Source: a virus. Taken from it: a stretch of 34,873 bases of DNA. The DNA is taken from the IMG/VR virus record IMGVR_UViG_3300010403_000042, positions 1 to 34,873 of that record. One strand, 5' to 3'. The translations under genes and the position numbers were made by a program. The notes below the pieces were generated by a model. It was not told where the DNA came from. It did not search any database and saw only the letters and a list, made by a program, of their open reading frames with translations. This document shows positions 1-7,711 of this stretch, one piece after another (within the stretch, counting starts at the first letter, position 1; each line of letters begins with the position of its first letter).

Positions 1-758
1 GACCTTGTGGACACGTTGAAGTTCCACGACGGGTATCCGCCTTTGCTCAGCACGCCCATTTTGCGCGACGTGAAAAACACCCGCTTGGCGGCGTGGGTGT
101 AAGCCGTGCCCTTCATTGCCCACAGCGCGAGGGCATACTTCTCGCCGCCGATGTCGAAGATGAAGACCGTGTCGTCGTCCGCGACGTGCGCCGGACGCTT
201 GATGATTACGAACGCTTCGGCCAGCGTCTCGAACCGCTTCATGCCAGACGCGGCTTTGAGTTTCCACTCGTTGTAGTCGAGTGTGCCCCCGGCGGCGCGA
301 ACGTCGGCCTCCGTGTTCACAATCATTCCGCGCTCGCCGCCGGAAATCTTTTCCACGAAGCGAGTCGGACGGAACCCAAGCACCGTCAGGTTGACCGGCG
401 GGAGTCCAGGCACCTTGATGTTGCCCGTAGCACGGTCAATGATGGGCAGCGTGAACAGTTCGAGTTTCTGGTCGAACACAATCGCGCCGGGCACGAAGCT
501 GTCTTTCAGCGAGCCTATGCTCTGCACAATGTTGAGCCGGGGCAGGATAATGTCGCGGAAGCCGGGCAGAAAATCGCCGGTGATGAACCCGTCGTTACTC
601 ACCTTGGCCGGGAGTCCGACGCCGGACACCGGGCCGGGGATTTCTGTTCGGGCAATATCGCCCGTGTGGGTTTCGTCGAGGGCTTCGAGCCGCCGCGCTT
701 CTGTTTCGGCAGCGGACTCGTCCACTGCGGTTTGGTTTGCTCCAAATGATACTTCCAT
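1..758 (-). CDS. Conserved phage protein, C-terminus cut off by window edge
   Basis: The reading frame starts at the ATG at 758 and stays open to the window edge, giving at least 252 residues. I do not recognise a named domain. The first 45 residues are acidic and look disordered; the rest alternates hydrophobic and polar residues (for example LPRLNIVQSIG near residue 64), as in compact beta-rich proteins. It lies 8 bp downstream of the PD-(D/E)XK nuclease gene. In many phages a protein of this size and position beside such a nuclease is a single-stranded DNA-binding or recombination accessory protein; here that is inference from position only. Confidence 0.75.
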   Translation of the reverse strand, partial: MEVSFGANQTAVDESAAETEARRLEALDETHTGDIARTEIPGPVSGVGLPAKVSNDGFITGDFLPGFRDIILPRLNIVQSIGSLKDSFVPGAIVFDQKLELFTLPIIDRATGNIKVPGLPPVNLTVLGFRPTRFVEKISGGERGMIVNTEADVRAAGGTLDYNEWKLKAASGMKRFETLAEAFVIIKRPAHVADDDTVFIFDIGGEKYALALWAMKGTAYTHAAKRVFFTSRKMGVLSKGGYPSWNFNVSTR

Positions 759-766
759 ATTACGTA

Positions 767-2110
767 TTAACTTTCTGTTGGTTTGTTGTTGTCTGTTTGT
801 TTTTTCTCGGGCGTTGCCTTCAAAAAAGTGTATGGCTGTTCTCGGACTACCGCACCGGAGTCGAGTAGTTCAGTATTGAACGATTCTACCGCCGCTTTCT
901 TTGCTCCGCGTGGGGCCTTTTCCTTAATTGAGTCTTCGATTTTGCCGAATCCGACCGTGCTGGCGTCCTGTAGTTGTTGCTCCGTGACGTGCCGTAAGGC
1001 AACTTCTCGGAACCGAACCACGTCGGCGATAGCGCGTTCCGAGCGGGTTTGCAGCGTGTGGCCGGGCGGGATGTCGGCCTCGCCACGAATGATTCTGTCT
1101 GTTACTTGGGTTTTGAACGCCTTGGCCCATACCGACACCACGCTGGCCAGTTGCAGCCCGAGCAGGGTGTCGCGGGTGCTGTGCAGGGCACTCGGTGTAA
1201 TGTCCGCCGGTATCGCCAGCGGGTGAAACTTGTTGCCCACCTTACAGGCGAATGCCGCGACTGCCGGGCATCGCCCCAGGTTGCCGCAAAAGTTGCACGC
1301 GGGAACCATCGGGTTTGCGCCGGTCCAATCATCGCGCAGGATGGCGGCGCGCGCAGCACGGGCACGGGCCACGACGGTTTGGACGCGCAGATACAGCGCG
1401 GGCAGTTGCTCACGAGACCAGCACGCATGACTCACGCTGTTCAGGTGCGGCTGCTTGAAAAAGAATTCAAACCGAAGCAGACTCGGGTAACGCTTCGCCA
1501 GCCCGAGGACATACGCGATGCCTTGCAGATTGTTGTCGGCATCTTCGACTGGCCACATACCGAACTTCCAGTCGAAAAGTTTCGCGTGGGTGACGGTGTG
1601 GTCGATGACACAATGGTCAACGTATCCCGCCGTGGTGGACTTCGCATCCGGGAAAACTTCGTCGTCGATTGGCAGATACGCCTCTTTGACTTCGAGCACG
1701 GGGTCGCAACCACACAGCTTGTGTTCCTGTATATACCGCGTCCGGGCTTCCTCGAACAGCCTGCGGTGGTGCTCCACGAAATCCAGGCACTCTGCGGCTG
1801 CCGCTGCGTCTTCGTCCGACAGCCGGTTGTCGTCTTCGCCGGACTCCGCGACGCCGTGGGCGCGGGTGCCAGCGGTAGTGCGTTCGTGCTCCACGGCGGA
1901 CTGCTTGCCGATGTAACACGGACAGGCTTCGAGCGATTGCAGCGTGCTCGGGCTATATGGGTGATGCACTCGGACATTTGCATCGGACTCGCAATACACC
2001 GGGTTTGCGTCCGGCTCAATGTCGCTGATGTCGGCAGCGTTCGGGCAGTGCCGCACAGTGCTAATACCGTCGCCAACCATATCTTCGTGACAAAATTTAC
2101 AGGTGCTCAT
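767..2110 (-). CDS. PD-(D/E)XK nuclease, RecB/Cas4-like
   Basis: Predicted 447-residue nuclease. The N-terminus has a Cys pair (C4, C7) and a later His-Cys (21-22), possibly a metal site. Residues 52-85 hold the usual opening of this family, a Ser-Leu-Cys-Pro stretch followed by GT-AH. The catalytic core follows: an Asp in GYVDHCV (165), then DWKFG (180-184) supplying the D-x-K pair, then a QGIAY helix. A downstream cluster with cysteines near 272, 275 and 281 resembles the C-terminal cysteines of Cas4/AddB-like and DUF2800-type proteins. A start at 2140 is possible, but 2110 avoids overlapping the upstream gene. Likely role is end processing in recombination or replication. Confidence 0.85.
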   Translation of the reverse strand: MSTCKFCHEDMVGDGISTVRHCPNAADISDIEPDANPVYCESDANVRVHHPYSPSTLQSLEACPCYIGKQSAVEHERTTAGTRAHGVAESGEDDNRLSDEDAAAAAECLDFVEHHRRLFEEARTRYIQEHKLCGCDPVLEVKEAYLPIDDEVFPDAKSTTAGYVDHCVIDHTVTHAKLFDWKFGMWPVEDADNNLQGIAYVLGLAKRYPSLLRFEFFFKQPHLNSVSHACWSREQLPALYLRVQTVVARARAARAAILRDDWTGANPMVPACNFCGNLGRCPAVAAFACKVGNKFHPLAIPADITPSALHSTRDTLLGLQLASVVSVWAKAFKTQVTDRIIRGEADIPPGHTLQTRSERAIADVVRFREVALRHVTEQQLQDASTVGFGKIEDSIKEKAPRGAKKAAVESFNTELLDSGAVVREQPYTFLKATPEKKQTDNNKPTES

Positions 2111-2117
2111 AAGTGTG

Positions 2118-2438
2118 TTAGCTGAGGAAAAACAGGTCAACGCGTTTGCCGAGAATTTTGCCGGAAAAAACTTCCTTGTGGTCGTAGCAGTGTTTGCAGT
2201 CCTTGATGTCAGTCACGCCCCCGAGGGTGGTCAGGATGCCACGCAGTCGTTTGAATTCCGGAGTTTCGCTTTCGGTCGTTCTGTGCGGGTAAAAAAACAG
2301 GTCAAGGTCTTTGGTGCTGCTGCCGCGCATCAATGTTCCGCCGCCGAGCGCGACGTGGAACCCTTGTGGTTTTACAACCTTTTCCAACGCGCGCACGACT
2401 ACGAGCGCCTCTTCGAGTGTCCAAAGCACAGTGCTCAC
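2118..2438 (-). CDS. Minimal nucleotidyltransferase-fold protein
   Basis: This 106-residue protein carries the signature of the polymerase-beta-like nucleotidyltransferase superfamily. GGG lies at 32-34, followed by RGSSTKDLDLFF with the metal-binding D44 and D46, and a third acidic residue at D101 in RVDLFFL at the extreme C-terminus. The length matches stand-alone minimal nucleotidyltransferases, which transfer NMP groups to protein, RNA or small molecules. The start is GTG at 2438, overlapping the upstream stop as GTGA, with a G-rich stretch upstream. It lies between the RNA ligase and the nuclease. The substrate cannot be read from sequence. Confidence 0.8.
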   Translation of the reverse strand: MSTVLWTLEEALVVVRALEKVVKPQGFHVALGGGTLMRGSSTKDLDLFFYPHRTTESETPEFKRLRGILTTLGGVTDIKDCKHCYDHKEVFSGKILGKRVDLFFLS

Positions 2439-2746
2439 GCAGATTTCCCCCTTTCCAATCCCCGGCGCACGGCACCAGTAAGTTTTCGTTCGCGGGCCAC
2501 TTCTACTTGGACCGGTGCTGCTGGCTTGACGTTGGCAAACATTGCGGCCCGGCGCTGTGCCCGGTTCGGTCGCGGACTCACAAACACAAACTGGCGCGGC
2601 AGCCCGGCGGGCTTGGGGTTAGCGCAGTCGTGCAGACTGTGCATCAGCCGGGAGTATGGCTTCGTGCTGGTGTTAGAAGCGTTCAGGGCAAGCAGCCCGA
2701 GCCACTGACGGTTACTGTAATTTTCGGATTGTCGGATTTGTCTCAT
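2435..2746 (-). CDS. Small basic hypothetical protein
   Basis: This 103-residue Arg/Lys-rich protein has no recognised domain. It contains the run PNRAQRRAAMF and a basic C-terminus. Its stop overlaps the GTG start of the nucleotidyltransferase gene by four bases, so the two are probably translated together. The ATG at 2746 follows a 48-bp gap after the RNA ligase gene. The composition suggests nucleic-acid binding, but this is a guess. Confidence 0.65.
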   Translation of the reverse strand: MRQIRQSENYSNRQWLGLLALNASNTSTKPYSRLMHSLHDCANPKPAGLPRQFVFVSPRPNRAQRRAAMFANVKPAAPVQVEVARERKLTGAVRRGLERGKSA

Positions 2747-2794
2747 ATAGTTTCGACTCTCAGGTTACCGGAGGGTCCACGGTTTGTCAAATTA

Positions 2795-3415
2795 TTATTC
2801 GGGTTTTCCTGTTTCGTCGTGCTCGAACGTCCGTTTAAACATTGCTTTTGCCGCCGTGTGATAAATCACGATGCCTTCGGGATTTCCGAATCCTGGCGAC
2901 GCCACGCTGCCGGACATGAAAAGGTCGTCCATTACTTTGTCGATGGCAGCGGTGTTGAACGGGCCACGATACAGCACCGGCACCACCGTGCAACACTCGG
3001 GCGGGTCTTCAAGCCCACAAGTGCAAATTGGAAAAGCTTCCGTTCCCTCGCAAGTGCATTTTCCCCAACGACCCACGTTGAACAGCGCGAAGCGTTTCTC
3101 CGTCAACCCATACCGCCGCTGAATGCCCTCGCCGAACCACTCGCCGAAATGCCGCCCAGGTCCCAGCGTGAGTAGCTCCGTTTTGTGCTCCGACACCCAG
3201 CGCGCAAAGCCGTAGTTATCGTTCTCCGGCGTAATCCACCGGGTCCGACTCGCGGCGAAAATTTGGCTACCGTCGTCGGTAATGAATACTGACGCGTTGG
3301 TCCCGTCGATTTTTTCAGTAATCACGATTTCGCGTTGCAGCCGGGCCATGCGCGGAAACCCCTCGAACACCGGGGGCGATAACATGGTGGTGGGGTTGGG
3401 GCAGGTGTCGTCCAT
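2795..3415 (-). CDS. RNA ligase, Rnl2-like nucleotidyltransferase
   Basis: This 206-residue protein shows the ordered motifs of covalent nucleotidyltransferases. Motif I is TEKIDGTNA with the presumed adenylated Lys at K35; GEWFG (91-95) is motif III; FALFNV (109-114) is IIIa; PEGIVIY (179-185) is IV; and MFKRTF (192-197) holds the motif V lysine. The order and spacing fit compact RNA ligases rather than DNA ligases, which carry additional domains. A Cys-rich insert (C120, C122, C131, C133, C141, C142) between IIIa and IV could bind metal and is unusual. Expected role: repair or sealing of RNA nicks, such as cleaved tRNA. A CTAAT sequence lies just before the ATG. Confidence 0.85.
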   Translation of the reverse strand: MDDTCPNPTTMLSPPVFEGFPRMARLQREIVITEKIDGTNASVFITDDGSQIFAASRTRWITPENDNYGFARWVSEHKTELLTLGPGRHFGEWFGEGIQRRYGLTEKRFALFNVGRWGKCTCEGTEAFPICTCGLEDPPECCTVVPVLYRGPFNTAAIDKVMDDLFMSGSVASPGFGNPEGIVIYHTAAKAMFKRTFEHDETGKPE

Positions 3416-3416
3416 A

Positions 3417-3614
3417 TTAGTATTTATCCCCCATCACGCGTTTCTTGATACTGTCGCGCGCCGGAGCGCCGGTCGGTTTCCAGCCGTGCTCTACAGCGTT
3501 GAGCAGGTTGCGCTGCCGCTTTGCGTTGGTGGGAGTGCTGCCCTTGCTCTTTACGCCGCCGGGAGTGCTCACTCGGACTTTACCGGACTTCAGCTTTTGC
3601 ATTTTCACTGGCAT
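3417..3614 (-). CDS. Small basic phage protein, unknown function
   Basis: The product is 65 residues and rich in Lys, Arg, Gly and Ser, starting MPVKMQKLKSGKVRVSTPGG. The start at 3614 is preferred over 3686 because the longer form would run back into the helicase gene. It ends 1 bp before the RNA ligase start. The pattern (short basic N-terminus, then a helix with LLNAVEHGWKPTG) looks like a recurring small phage protein, but I cannot name a function. Confidence 0.7.
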   Translation of the reverse strand: MPVKMQKLKSGKVRVSTPGGVKSKGSTPTNAKRQRNLLNAVEHGWKPTGAPARDSIKKRVMGDKY

Positions 3615-3649
3615 AGTTCGTATCTTTCTATTGTTACTGTGTAGCGATT

Positions 3650-5146
3650 CTAACACTTTGTCAAGCGGAAATTCTCCGGGCTGCAATCTGCGTCGTTAAG
3701 GCAATCCAAATTGTTGCTCTTGGCACGCAACGCTCGGGCCATACTCTTTTCCCCGGTGCCGGACGCAAACAGCACGCGGTAATGACTGTGAGACTTCCCA
3801 CCATCTCGCGGTAGCCGTCCGAAAATCTGGCGCATGGCTTCTGCGCTGGGGCACGGAAAAACATTGCCGATGCGCGGGTGTTCTCCGTGGACATCCTGTA
3901 GCCCGATAGACACGCCCCCGGCCTGATTGTTCAACAGAATTACGCGGGTGTAATTGCGCTGAAACCGCGCTACCCGCCCGGCACGCATACCGGGCCGGTT
4001 GTGCTCTGGTCTTCCGTCGATAATACAATCCGTGTCGAGCCGTTTCGATAACTCGTCAATGGTCGCGCTAAAATTGCAGAATATCGCCACGGAATACCCC
4101 TTGGCTAAATCGTCTTCGGTAAGTTCAACCGCGAGCGGGATTTTGAGTAGCTCAATTCGCTGCCAGGCCCGAAGTTGTCGAGTGATTCCACTATCAGGAG
4201 ATACGTCCGAAGCTTGTTGCGAAGCAAGGGCGTCAAGCGGTCCACGCATCTCAGCGTAGAGCGCATCAATTTGCGCTGGGTTTTCGATGTCATAAAGTTC
4301 GGCACTAATGGTGCGTGTTGGGAAGTTAGGGATGTCTGCTGTCCGGACCCGCACGCCACGCGACGGGATGATTTCGGTGCGGATTGCGCGCATGATTTCC
4401 TGTTGTCGCGCCTCGCTCACCATCCACTTGAAGCCTGGCTGGCCGGGCGGTTTACGACAGCCGAGTTTCCGACACCAGTTGTAAAAGTCCGACTTGCTAC
4501 CGCCGTGCAGCCCAAGCAGGTAGCCCAGGGCGTTCATCTTGAGCGGGCCGGTCGCAGCGGTAGCCGACAGCCCGAGCACCATTTTGTTCTGACGCTTCGC
4601 CGCGTGCAGCATGTCGGCATTGAGGGAGTCAATACCGGAGCATCTATGAACTTCGTCGAAAATCACCAGCCGCACCGGCTCTGCAAACCTAAAGTCTCCG
4701 TAGTTCCAAGCGGTTTTCTTGGCAACAAGACAATGTATCCCTTGCGGGTGACAGTAACATGCGCTAGGAGAGGCGAGTAAAACCGGCAACTGACAGCATT
4801 GACAGATGAATTCCGGAGGCGGCGTGCTGCTAGGTGGTCTGTGCTGCCATGTGCCGAACGGCGTGTTACCCATTCTGAGTGATTCATAATTTATGACTGA
4901 TATAGTGTCGTTGAAATGTTGTTGTGCTACGGACTTCCAAACGGTTTGACTTATCTTCGGGCACACCACCAACGTCGGCGCGCGTAACAACTTGGCCACG
5001 GCGCACGCGACATATGTTTTGCCGACCCCCGTGTCGCTCAGGTCCACCGCTGCGCCGCCGCACACCAGCGACTGTAGCAATGTCATCACCGGTTCTGGCT
5101 GCCACGGGCGCAACCGGTCGAGCAATTCTTGGGGCAGCGTTATCAT
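3650..5146 (-). CDS. SF2 DEAD/DEAH-like helicase
   Basis: This 498-residue protein carries superfamily 2 helicase motifs in order. Walker A is DTGVGKT with K43, motif II is DEVH (164-167), motif III is SAT (194-196), motif V is near QAGGVSIGLQD (408-418), and motif VI is QIFGRLPRDGG (440-450). Between the first motifs and DEVH there is an inserted Cys-rich loop (C115, C118, C130, C132, C139) that may be a zinc ribbon. Its ATG overlaps the stop of the metalloprotease gene as ATGA. It probably remodels DNA or RNA during phage replication. The zinc-ribbon insert is the odd feature. Confidence 0.9.
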   Translation of the reverse strand: MITLPQELLDRLRPWQPEPVMTLLQSLVCGGAAVDLSDTGVGKTYVACAVAKLLRAPTLVVCPKISQTVWKSVAQQHFNDTISVINYESLRMGNTPFGTWQHRPPSSTPPPEFICQCCQLPVLLASPSACYCHPQGIHCLVAKKTAWNYGDFRFAEPVRLVIFDEVHRCSGIDSLNADMLHAAKRQNKMVLGLSATAATGPLKMNALGYLLGLHGGSKSDFYNWCRKLGCRKPPGQPGFKWMVSEARQQEIMRAIRTEIIPSRGVRVRTADIPNFPTRTISAELYDIENPAQIDALYAEMRGPLDALASQQASDVSPDSGITRQLRAWQRIELLKIPLAVELTEDDLAKGYSVAIFCNFSATIDELSKRLDTDCIIDGRPEHNRPGMRAGRVARFQRNYTRVILLNNQAGGVSIGLQDVHGEHPRIGNVFPCPSAEAMRQIFGRLPRDGGKSHSHYRVLFASGTGEKSMARALRAKSNNLDCLNDADCSPENFRLTKC

Positions 5147-5445
5147 CTCGGGACCAAATAATCTCGGACAAAACGACTATTATCCCGGCAAAAAACTTCG
5201 AGCGCACGACCGAGAAAAGTCACGACTGCCTCTTCTTCTTGTCGCTCCGGGAACGCGTGCTCGTGCATCAATGCGTGCAGTATCTCGTGCCACAGCGTAT
5301 CGTTCATCAGTCTTTCATCGAGCGTCCGGTCGATAATGATTAGCTTCCGTTCGTAATCACACCACCCCCGCGCATCCGCTAGCTCACACGCGCTCGGGTC
5401 AGCGAACATCACGGAGTAACTTCGGGTAGCTATTCGGATTTTCAT
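5143..5445 (-). CDS. HExxH metalloprotease-like protein
   Basis: This 100-residue protein has a zinc-protease active site, LWHEILHALMHEHAFPERQEEE. Two His and the catalytic Glu come from HEILH, and downstream Glu residues could supply the third ligand. Size and layout recall SprT-like or ImmA/IrrE-like minimal metallopeptidases, or simply a phage protein with the same fold. The start at 5445 forms TGATG with the upstream stop, and the end overlaps the helicase start. The target is unknown. Confidence 0.75.
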   Translation of the reverse strand: MKIRIATRSYSVMFADPSACELADARGWCDYERKLIIIDRTLDERLMNDTLWHEILHALMHEHAFPERQEEEAVVTFLGRALEVFCRDNSRFVRDYLVPR

Positions 5446-5609
5446 CAGTGTTTGTAGAGAAAAGTTACCGTTGCCGTAATGGCGAGCGCGGAGAGCCAAT
5501 AACAACAATCAGCGGGCTTGCGCTCGAAACCCCAGCGCACGGCGTTGAGCAGATACAACGACATGATGATGTAGTTAAACAACTTTGGGTCGAGGAAAAA
5601 AGATTTCAT
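5445..5609 (-). CDS. Small membrane protein, about two TM segments
   Basis: This 54-residue protein has a hydrophobic stretch near residues 10-22 (YIIMSLYLLNAV) and a second near 35-51 (CCYWLSALAITATVTFLY). They are separated by a short basic loop (RWGFERKPAD). The ATG at 5609 overlaps the upstream stop (ATGA) and the stop overlaps the next start (TGATG), which supports translation. Holin-like function is possible from the two-helix layout, but no lysin is adjacent. Confidence 0.7.
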   Translation of the reverse strand: MKSFFLDPKLFNYIIMSLYLLNAVRWGFERKPADCCYWLSALAITATVTFLYKH

Positions 5610-6118
5610 AAATACTTGGCGGCGGTCTTCCACCTATACCACTGCAACCAGCGCTCCGGACTAGCGTGGGGCATCGGACTGTTAGCAACATACTCCCGCA
5701 CTTCGCCAGAGAGCCGGGCGCGCAACAGGTAAAACCACGGCGGGTCAAACAACACTGACAGCTTGTCCGGCGCGCACAGCGCGGACGGTTGTTGTCCACA
5801 ATCTAGGGCGTAATGACTGCTATGGTGCCGGACTAACTCCCACAGGTCGAGCGCACGAGAAATATTTTTTTCCGTGTGGCTGTGTGTCCGCATGAATAGG
5901 GCGAAAACAAGCAACGCGCCGCGTTCCGGATGGCGTTTCCCGAGATACCCGTCCATGTTGTAGCAGCCCCAGTATCCCCAGTCATGCACGATGATGGCAA
6001 CGGTCTCCCAGAACGTCGGGGTGCGTTTGTAATAATGCCGCCACGCGCGCCAGACGGTGAACGGGTGCCACGCGAACTGATGCACGCCGAAAAGCAATGA
6101 GCGAGTCCCGACTTTCAT
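5606..6118 (-). CDS. HD-domain-like hydrolase
   Basis: This 170-residue protein contains VHDWGYWG (H45, D46), then a conserved-looking DG..GKRHPERGA segment (D56, H63, E65), a His-rich helix (H98, H99, H102) and a late Asp in CAPDKLS (D118). The H...HD...D order fits a metal-dependent HD-superfamily phosphohydrolase, which often acts on nucleotides. The start at 6118 leaves a 2-bp gap to the upstream stop, and the stop overlaps the following membrane-protein gene by four bases. The nucleotide substrate is unknown. Confidence 0.75.
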   Translation of the reverse strand: MKVGTRSLLFGVHQFAWHPFTVWRAWRHYYKRTPTFWETVAIIVHDWGYWGCYNMDGYLGKRHPERGALLVFALFMRTHSHTEKNISRALDLWELVRHHSSHYALDCGQQPSALCAPDKLSVLFDPPWFYLLRARLSGEVREYVANSPMPHASPERWLQWYRWKTAAKYL

Positions 6119-6120
6119 TT

Positions 6121-6345
6121 TCAACCCCACGCGGGAGCGTCGTCAATATCGACTCGTTCAACGTCAAGTTTGTCACCCGTTAAAAAAAACAATCCGTCTA
6201 AAAACCCTTCAGAAATTTCCTTCCCCTTGTCATGATAACTATCCCCGTATTTTCTTACGGTTTTACCATTCACCTTGATTTCAATTGACGTGTAGTCACC
6301 ACCTAAATTACCTTTTGGGTAGTGTGTAATTATTTTAATTTTCAT
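6121..6345 (-). CDS. Lysine-rich hypothetical protein, AT-rich gene
   Basis: This 74-residue protein starts MKIKIITHYPKG and contains IEIKVNGKTVRKYG, suggesting a small beta-rich fold. I do not recognise it. Its DNA is clearly richer in A and T than the flanking genes, with many AAA and ATT codons, which suggests more recent arrival. The ATG overlaps the stop of the upstream membrane micropeptide (ATGA). Confidence 0.65.
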   Translation of the reverse strand: MKIKIITHYPKGNLGGDYTSIEIKVNGKTVRKYGDSYHDKGKEISEGFLDGLFFLTGDKLDVERVDIDDAPAWG

Positions 6346-6413
6346 TTGTGCAAAAGCACGAACACCAGAAAACACACCACGATGATGATGTCGTAATATT
6401 CGTGAGTATTCAT
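6342..6413 (-). CDS. 23-residue membrane micropeptide
   Basis: The frame encodes MNTHEYYDIIIVVCFLVFVLL followed by HK. It has a short acidic head, one continuous hydrophobic helix and a basic tail. Both ends are locked to neighbours: its ATG overlaps the stop of the 27-residue peptide and its TGA overlaps the ATG of the 74-residue gene. That arrangement is the main argument that it is translated. The function is unknown. Confidence 0.5.
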   Translation of the reverse strand: MNTHEYYDIIIVVCFLVFVLLHK

Positions 6414-6493
6414 CGGAAGCTGTCGAAAAATCGCCGCACAACGATAAGGCCAATCATTGCCAGCGCGAAAAATATGATGCACGCAATAGTCAT
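6410..6493 (-). CDS. 27-residue membrane micropeptide
   Basis: The product begins MTIACIIFFALAMIGLIVV and ends RRFFDSFR, a single transmembrane helix with a positively charged C-terminal tail. Its start overlaps the stop of the 58-residue gene (ATGA) and its stop overlaps the next micropeptide start. With that micropeptide it forms a back-to-back pair of one-helix peptides. Possible roles are membrane disruption, superinfection exclusion or lysis timing; none is shown by the sequence. Confidence 0.5.
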   Translation of the reverse strand: MTIACIIFFALAMIGLIVVRRFFDSFR

Positions 6494-6666
6494 CGCACGA
6501 TGGGAATGTGAATCCGTTCGGGTTGGCGCGTGCCCTCGGGACGGCTATCCGTTTTCTCGGTGCTGTCCGTCTCGGACTCCGGCGCGTGTCCGTCGCCAGG
6601 CCATTGCGGTTGCTGGCCGTCGGTGCCGGGTTCAACTGGAATTAAGTTGTTGTTTTTGTCTTTCAT
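6490..6666 (-). CDS. 58-residue acidic, disordered-looking protein
   Basis: The product opens MKDKNNNLIPVEPG and is rich in Pro, Asp, Glu, Gln and Thr, with no hydrophobic core, so it is probably flexible. It starts 1 bp after the kinase-like gene stop (TAATATG) and ends in an ATGA overlap with the 27-residue membrane peptide. It is a link in a continuous overlap chain. No function is recognised. Confidence 0.6.
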   Translation of the reverse strand: MKDKNNNLIPVEPGTDGQQPQWPGDGHAPESETDSTEKTDSRPEGTRQPERIHIPIVR

Positions 6667-6667
6667 A

Positions 6668-7708
6668 TTATTCGTTGTCGATGATTGGTGCGGCGGAAAT
6701 GTTAGCCGAGTCGAGGAATTGTTGCACCGTCCAGAGACGGGAACTCGGCGGGGGCGTGGTGCTGTTCCAAATGACGCGCAGCTTGGGGCCGACCTTTTGC
6801 TGGCTTATGGTGCGGATAACTTGCGCATCCAAGTGCGCCGCGAGTTGTTCCGACGTGTCCTTCAGCACCGGGCTGTTCAGCGCAATTTTGCGCGACGCCA
6901 GCCGGGCTTCCCATTCCTTCGGGGTCGTCATGACGTGCCAGTTGGTATAACCGGACTCCGTCAGAGCCTTGAATTCATTCGCATACCGGACGTTGGTGAT
7001 TGCTACCCGAGCCGGACTCGCGACATTGATGCGCGCCAGCGCAGCGTTCAGCCAAAGATTCTCGTCCCGCCCGTAGTCTTCCCACTTAACCCCGAGGGAT
7101 TCGTCGAGCAACTTCGCACCGGCCAGGCTCCGGATGGCGGCGATGAACACGGCACGCGCCGGGGTGTAAGGATACTGTTCGTTGACGACCCCGCGTCCCC
7201 ACTGGCCAGCGGTTTGCAAGAACGCACGCATTCCCGGAACGTCTTTGTTGATGCCTGCGTTGACAGGCACCCCAAAGAAAAACTCCGCAAGGTGATACAA
7301 CGGTCGCGCGAAGCCTTCGACTGTAGCGCCAGTCAGCCCGGCGACGTAATCCTTGCCGGAGCACAACCGGCCCGTGTAGAACACGCGGGCCAAGTTAATG
7401 GACACCGGAGAGGGCGGTGGTGCCGTGGGAGCGGTAGGAGCGGCAGCTACACGGGGTGGTTTTGCGCGCGAGGCTGCCGACTGTGCCTTTTCCAGTTGGC
7501 TGATTTCGCTAATCGGCGGTGCTCCCGTCGCCAGTTCGCCCGTGCTCCCGTCGCCTTGCGTGGTTGACTCCATGACGGGGCTGTTCAGAAAACCCACCAG
7601 CGCATTCAGCGCAGCGGTATCGTCCCCGAGCGCGGCGCGGTCGAGGGGTCGTTTCAGTTCGGAAGCCAGCAGGTTGTTCGCGGGCGATTCTATGGTGGTG
7701 TTGCTCAT
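6668..7708 (-). CDS. Deoxynucleoside monophosphate kinase-like P-loop protein
   Basis: The 346-residue product has an N-terminal extension of about 105 residues that becomes Pro/Ala-rich. A nucleoside-kinase P-loop follows, YTGRLCSGKDYVAG (113-124, Lys at 119), then GFARPLYHLAEFFFG, and near 236-248 AITNVRYANEFKAL, which resembles the conserved DVRFPNE-type strand of phage dNMP kinases. Such enzymes supply dNDPs for phage DNA synthesis. The long N-terminal region is atypical and may bind a partner. CTAACAT precedes the ATG at 7708. Confidence 0.7.
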   Translation of the reverse strand: MSNTTIESPANNLLASELKRPLDRAALGDDTAALNALVGFLNSPVMESTTQGDGSTGELATGAPPISEISQLEKAQSAASRAKPPRVAAAPTAPTAPPPSPVSINLARVFYTGRLCSGKDYVAGLTGATVEGFARPLYHLAEFFFGVPVNAGINKDVPGMRAFLQTAGQWGRGVVNEQYPYTPARAVFIAAIRSLAGAKLLDESLGVKWEDYGRDENLWLNAALARINVASPARVAITNVRYANEFKALTESGYTNWHVMTTPKEWEARLASRKIALNSPVLKDTSEQLAAHLDAQVIRTISQQKVGPKLRVIWNSTTPPPSSRLWTVQQFLDSANISAAPIIDNE

Positions 7709-7711
7709 ATG

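Noticed and set aside
1049-2125. 358-residue plus-strand frame opposite the nuclease
   Set aside because: It has no recognisable domain, is antisense to a clear PD-(D/E)XK gene and opposes all neighbours.
6530-7567. 345-residue plus-strand frame opposite the kinase-like gene
   Set aside because: It is an antisense shadow in GC-rich DNA; the minus frame has a P-loop and fits the overlap chain.
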